From contig JAFUUT010000320.1 in assembly GCA_017477685.1 (NCBI GenBank), positions 1 through 6,183 on the forward strand: DNA of 6,183 bases, in the 5' to 3' direction. This DNA comes from a bacterium. GTDB taxonomy: Bacteria; Cyanobacteriota; Vampirovibrionia; Gastranaerophilales; Gastranaerophilaceae. The position numbers were made by a program, and so were the translations under genes. Below the pieces are notes generated by a model that searched no databases, was not told the origin of the DNA, and was given only the letters and a program-made list of their open reading frames with translations. Positions 5,391-6,183 of this stretch are shown here, piece by piece; the first letter of the stretch is position 1, and every line of letters starts with the position of its first letter.

Positions 5391-6183
5391 ATGAGCAATG
5401 TAGAAAGACTTGTAGAGTTTAAACCGGAATACTGCGGTGTAGAAAGAAGAAGTGTACCAAGAGATGAAAATGATGAATTAAATACTTACATTCGTGAGAT
5501 TATGAGTTACCCTCAATTGACTGTTGAACAGGAAAGAGAGCTTGCACAAAGGATTGAACTGGGTGATTTGGAAGCTAAACAAGAGCTTATTCGTGCAAAT
5601 TTGAGACTTGTTGTAACTATTGCAAGAAAAACTATTCATATGTCAGGTCTGCCTTTTGTTGATTTAATCCAGGAGGGTAATTTAGGCTTAATTGCGGCTG
5701 TAGATAAGTTCAATTATAAATTGGGATACAAATTTTCAACTTATGCCGGCTGGTGGATAAAACAGGCTATGTTCAAGGCTGTGTCAGAACAATCTCATTG
5801 CATGAAAATTCCTGTCTATATCCAAGAAACATTGTCAAAATATTCAAAACTAAAATCCGGTATGGAGCAAGAATCAAATTCTAATGTAAAACTTGAAGAT
5901 GTTGCTAAAAAAATGAATATTGCGCCTGACAAAATTGAGATGTTTTTATCTGCTTATACAAAAACTATTTCAATAGAAAACGGAATAGAAAAAAATGATG
6001 GTAAAGAATTAAATGTAGCTGATATTTTGGCGGATGAGAGTACTCTTGTTTCTGAAAATATTGAATATCAATCATTAAAAAGTGATATTGATAATGTTAT
6101 TTCTACATTAAAAGATCGCGAACAGGAAGTTGTCAGGATGCGTTTCGGGCTTGGCGACAGTGAAAGATATACTTTGGAAGAAA
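5391..6183 (+). CDS. Sigma-70 family RNA polymerase sigma factor, group-2-like (cut by right edge)
   Basis: 264 codons are visible from ATG 5391, with AAGAGGAG at 5376-5383 and 7 nt spacing. The frame is open to the right edge. Region 1.1 is absent: after about 28 residues region 1.2 begins (NTYIREIMSYPQLTVEQERE, 31-50). Region 2.1 is LIRANLRLVV (66-75), and 2.2 is DLIQEGNLGLIAAVDKF (91-107), the core-polymerase clamp contact. Regions 2.3-2.4 are KFSTYAGWWIKQAMFKAV (114-131), which keep the DNA-melting aromatics and Trp121/Trp122. Region 3 follows (KIPVYIQE, 139-146, onwards). Region 4 starts near 234, and the window ends inside LKDREQEVVRMRFGLG (240-255), before the -35-reading helix. Relative to E. 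coli RpoD, Thr440 is Phe128, Arg441 is Lys129, and the usual QARTIRIPVH is QSHCMKIPVY. It is therefore RpoD-like but probably an alternative, non-housekeeping sigma. Confidence 0.92.
   Translation, partial: MSNVERLVEFKPEYCGVERRSVPRDENDELNTYIREIMSYPQLTVEQERELAQRIELGDLEAKQELIRANLRLVVTIARKTIHMSGLPFVDLIQEGNLGLIAAVDKFNYKLGYKFSTYAGWWIKQAMFKAVSEQSHCMKIPVYIQETLSKYSKLKSGMEQESNSNVKLEDVAKKMNIAPDKIEMFLSAYTKTISIENGIEKNDGKELNVADILADESTLVSENIEYQSLKSDIDNVISTLKDREQEVVRMRFGLGDSERYTLEE

Overview
The window is AT-rich DNA with compact genes, strong AGGAGG-type ribosome binding sites and short A/T-rich intergenic stretches. The base composition, a sigma-70 factor lacking region 1.1, and two unfamiliar multi-segment membrane proteins (the larger with an N-terminal NFTG stretch) are most reminiscent of gut Gastranaerophilales/Vampirovibrionia ('Melainabacteria'). 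This is an inference from general appearance. A low-GC Firmicute cannot be excluded, and no marker gene here settles it.

Layout. (1) Bases 1-2139, + strand: a probable operon of a calcineurin-like metallophosphoesterase cut by the left edge, a complete metallo-beta-lactamase-fold hydrolase, and a small exported TPR protein. A 13-bp A/T-flanked hairpin (2138-2167) ends it and also serves the convergent operon. (2) Bases 2178-4453, - strand: a two-gene operon of unrecognised membrane-associated proteins (525 and 232 aa). The two are joined by a TAATG overlap, and a perfect Shine-Dalgarno is embedded in the last codons of the first. (3) Bases 4454-4656: a non-coding stretch with a terminator for the next gene, a 20-bp perfect palindrome and a weaker dyad. 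(4) Bases 4657-5166, - strand: a membrane-anchored thioredoxin-fold protein with a CHFC active site. (5) Bases 5167-5390: a divergent control region. On its + strand are two staggered sigma-70-type promoters 12 bp apart, both overlaid by an array of interlocking TATACTA/TAGTATA palindromes, then a GC-rich dyad in the leader. (6) Bases 5391-6183, + strand: a group-2-like sigma-70 factor cut by the right edge, with substitutions in the part that reads the -10 element.

How the genes may work together. The left operon pairs two unrelated phosphoesterase/hydrolase folds with an exported TPR protein, which is consistent with phosphodiester or nucleotide-signal turnover but does not prove it. The right side is a divergent thioredoxin/sigma pair around an operator-like array, so the sigma gene looks tightly controlled. 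The two-gene membrane operon in the middle has no function I can assign and is the best candidate for something undescribed. I see no tRNA, rRNA, CRISPR array, insertion sequence or phage gene.
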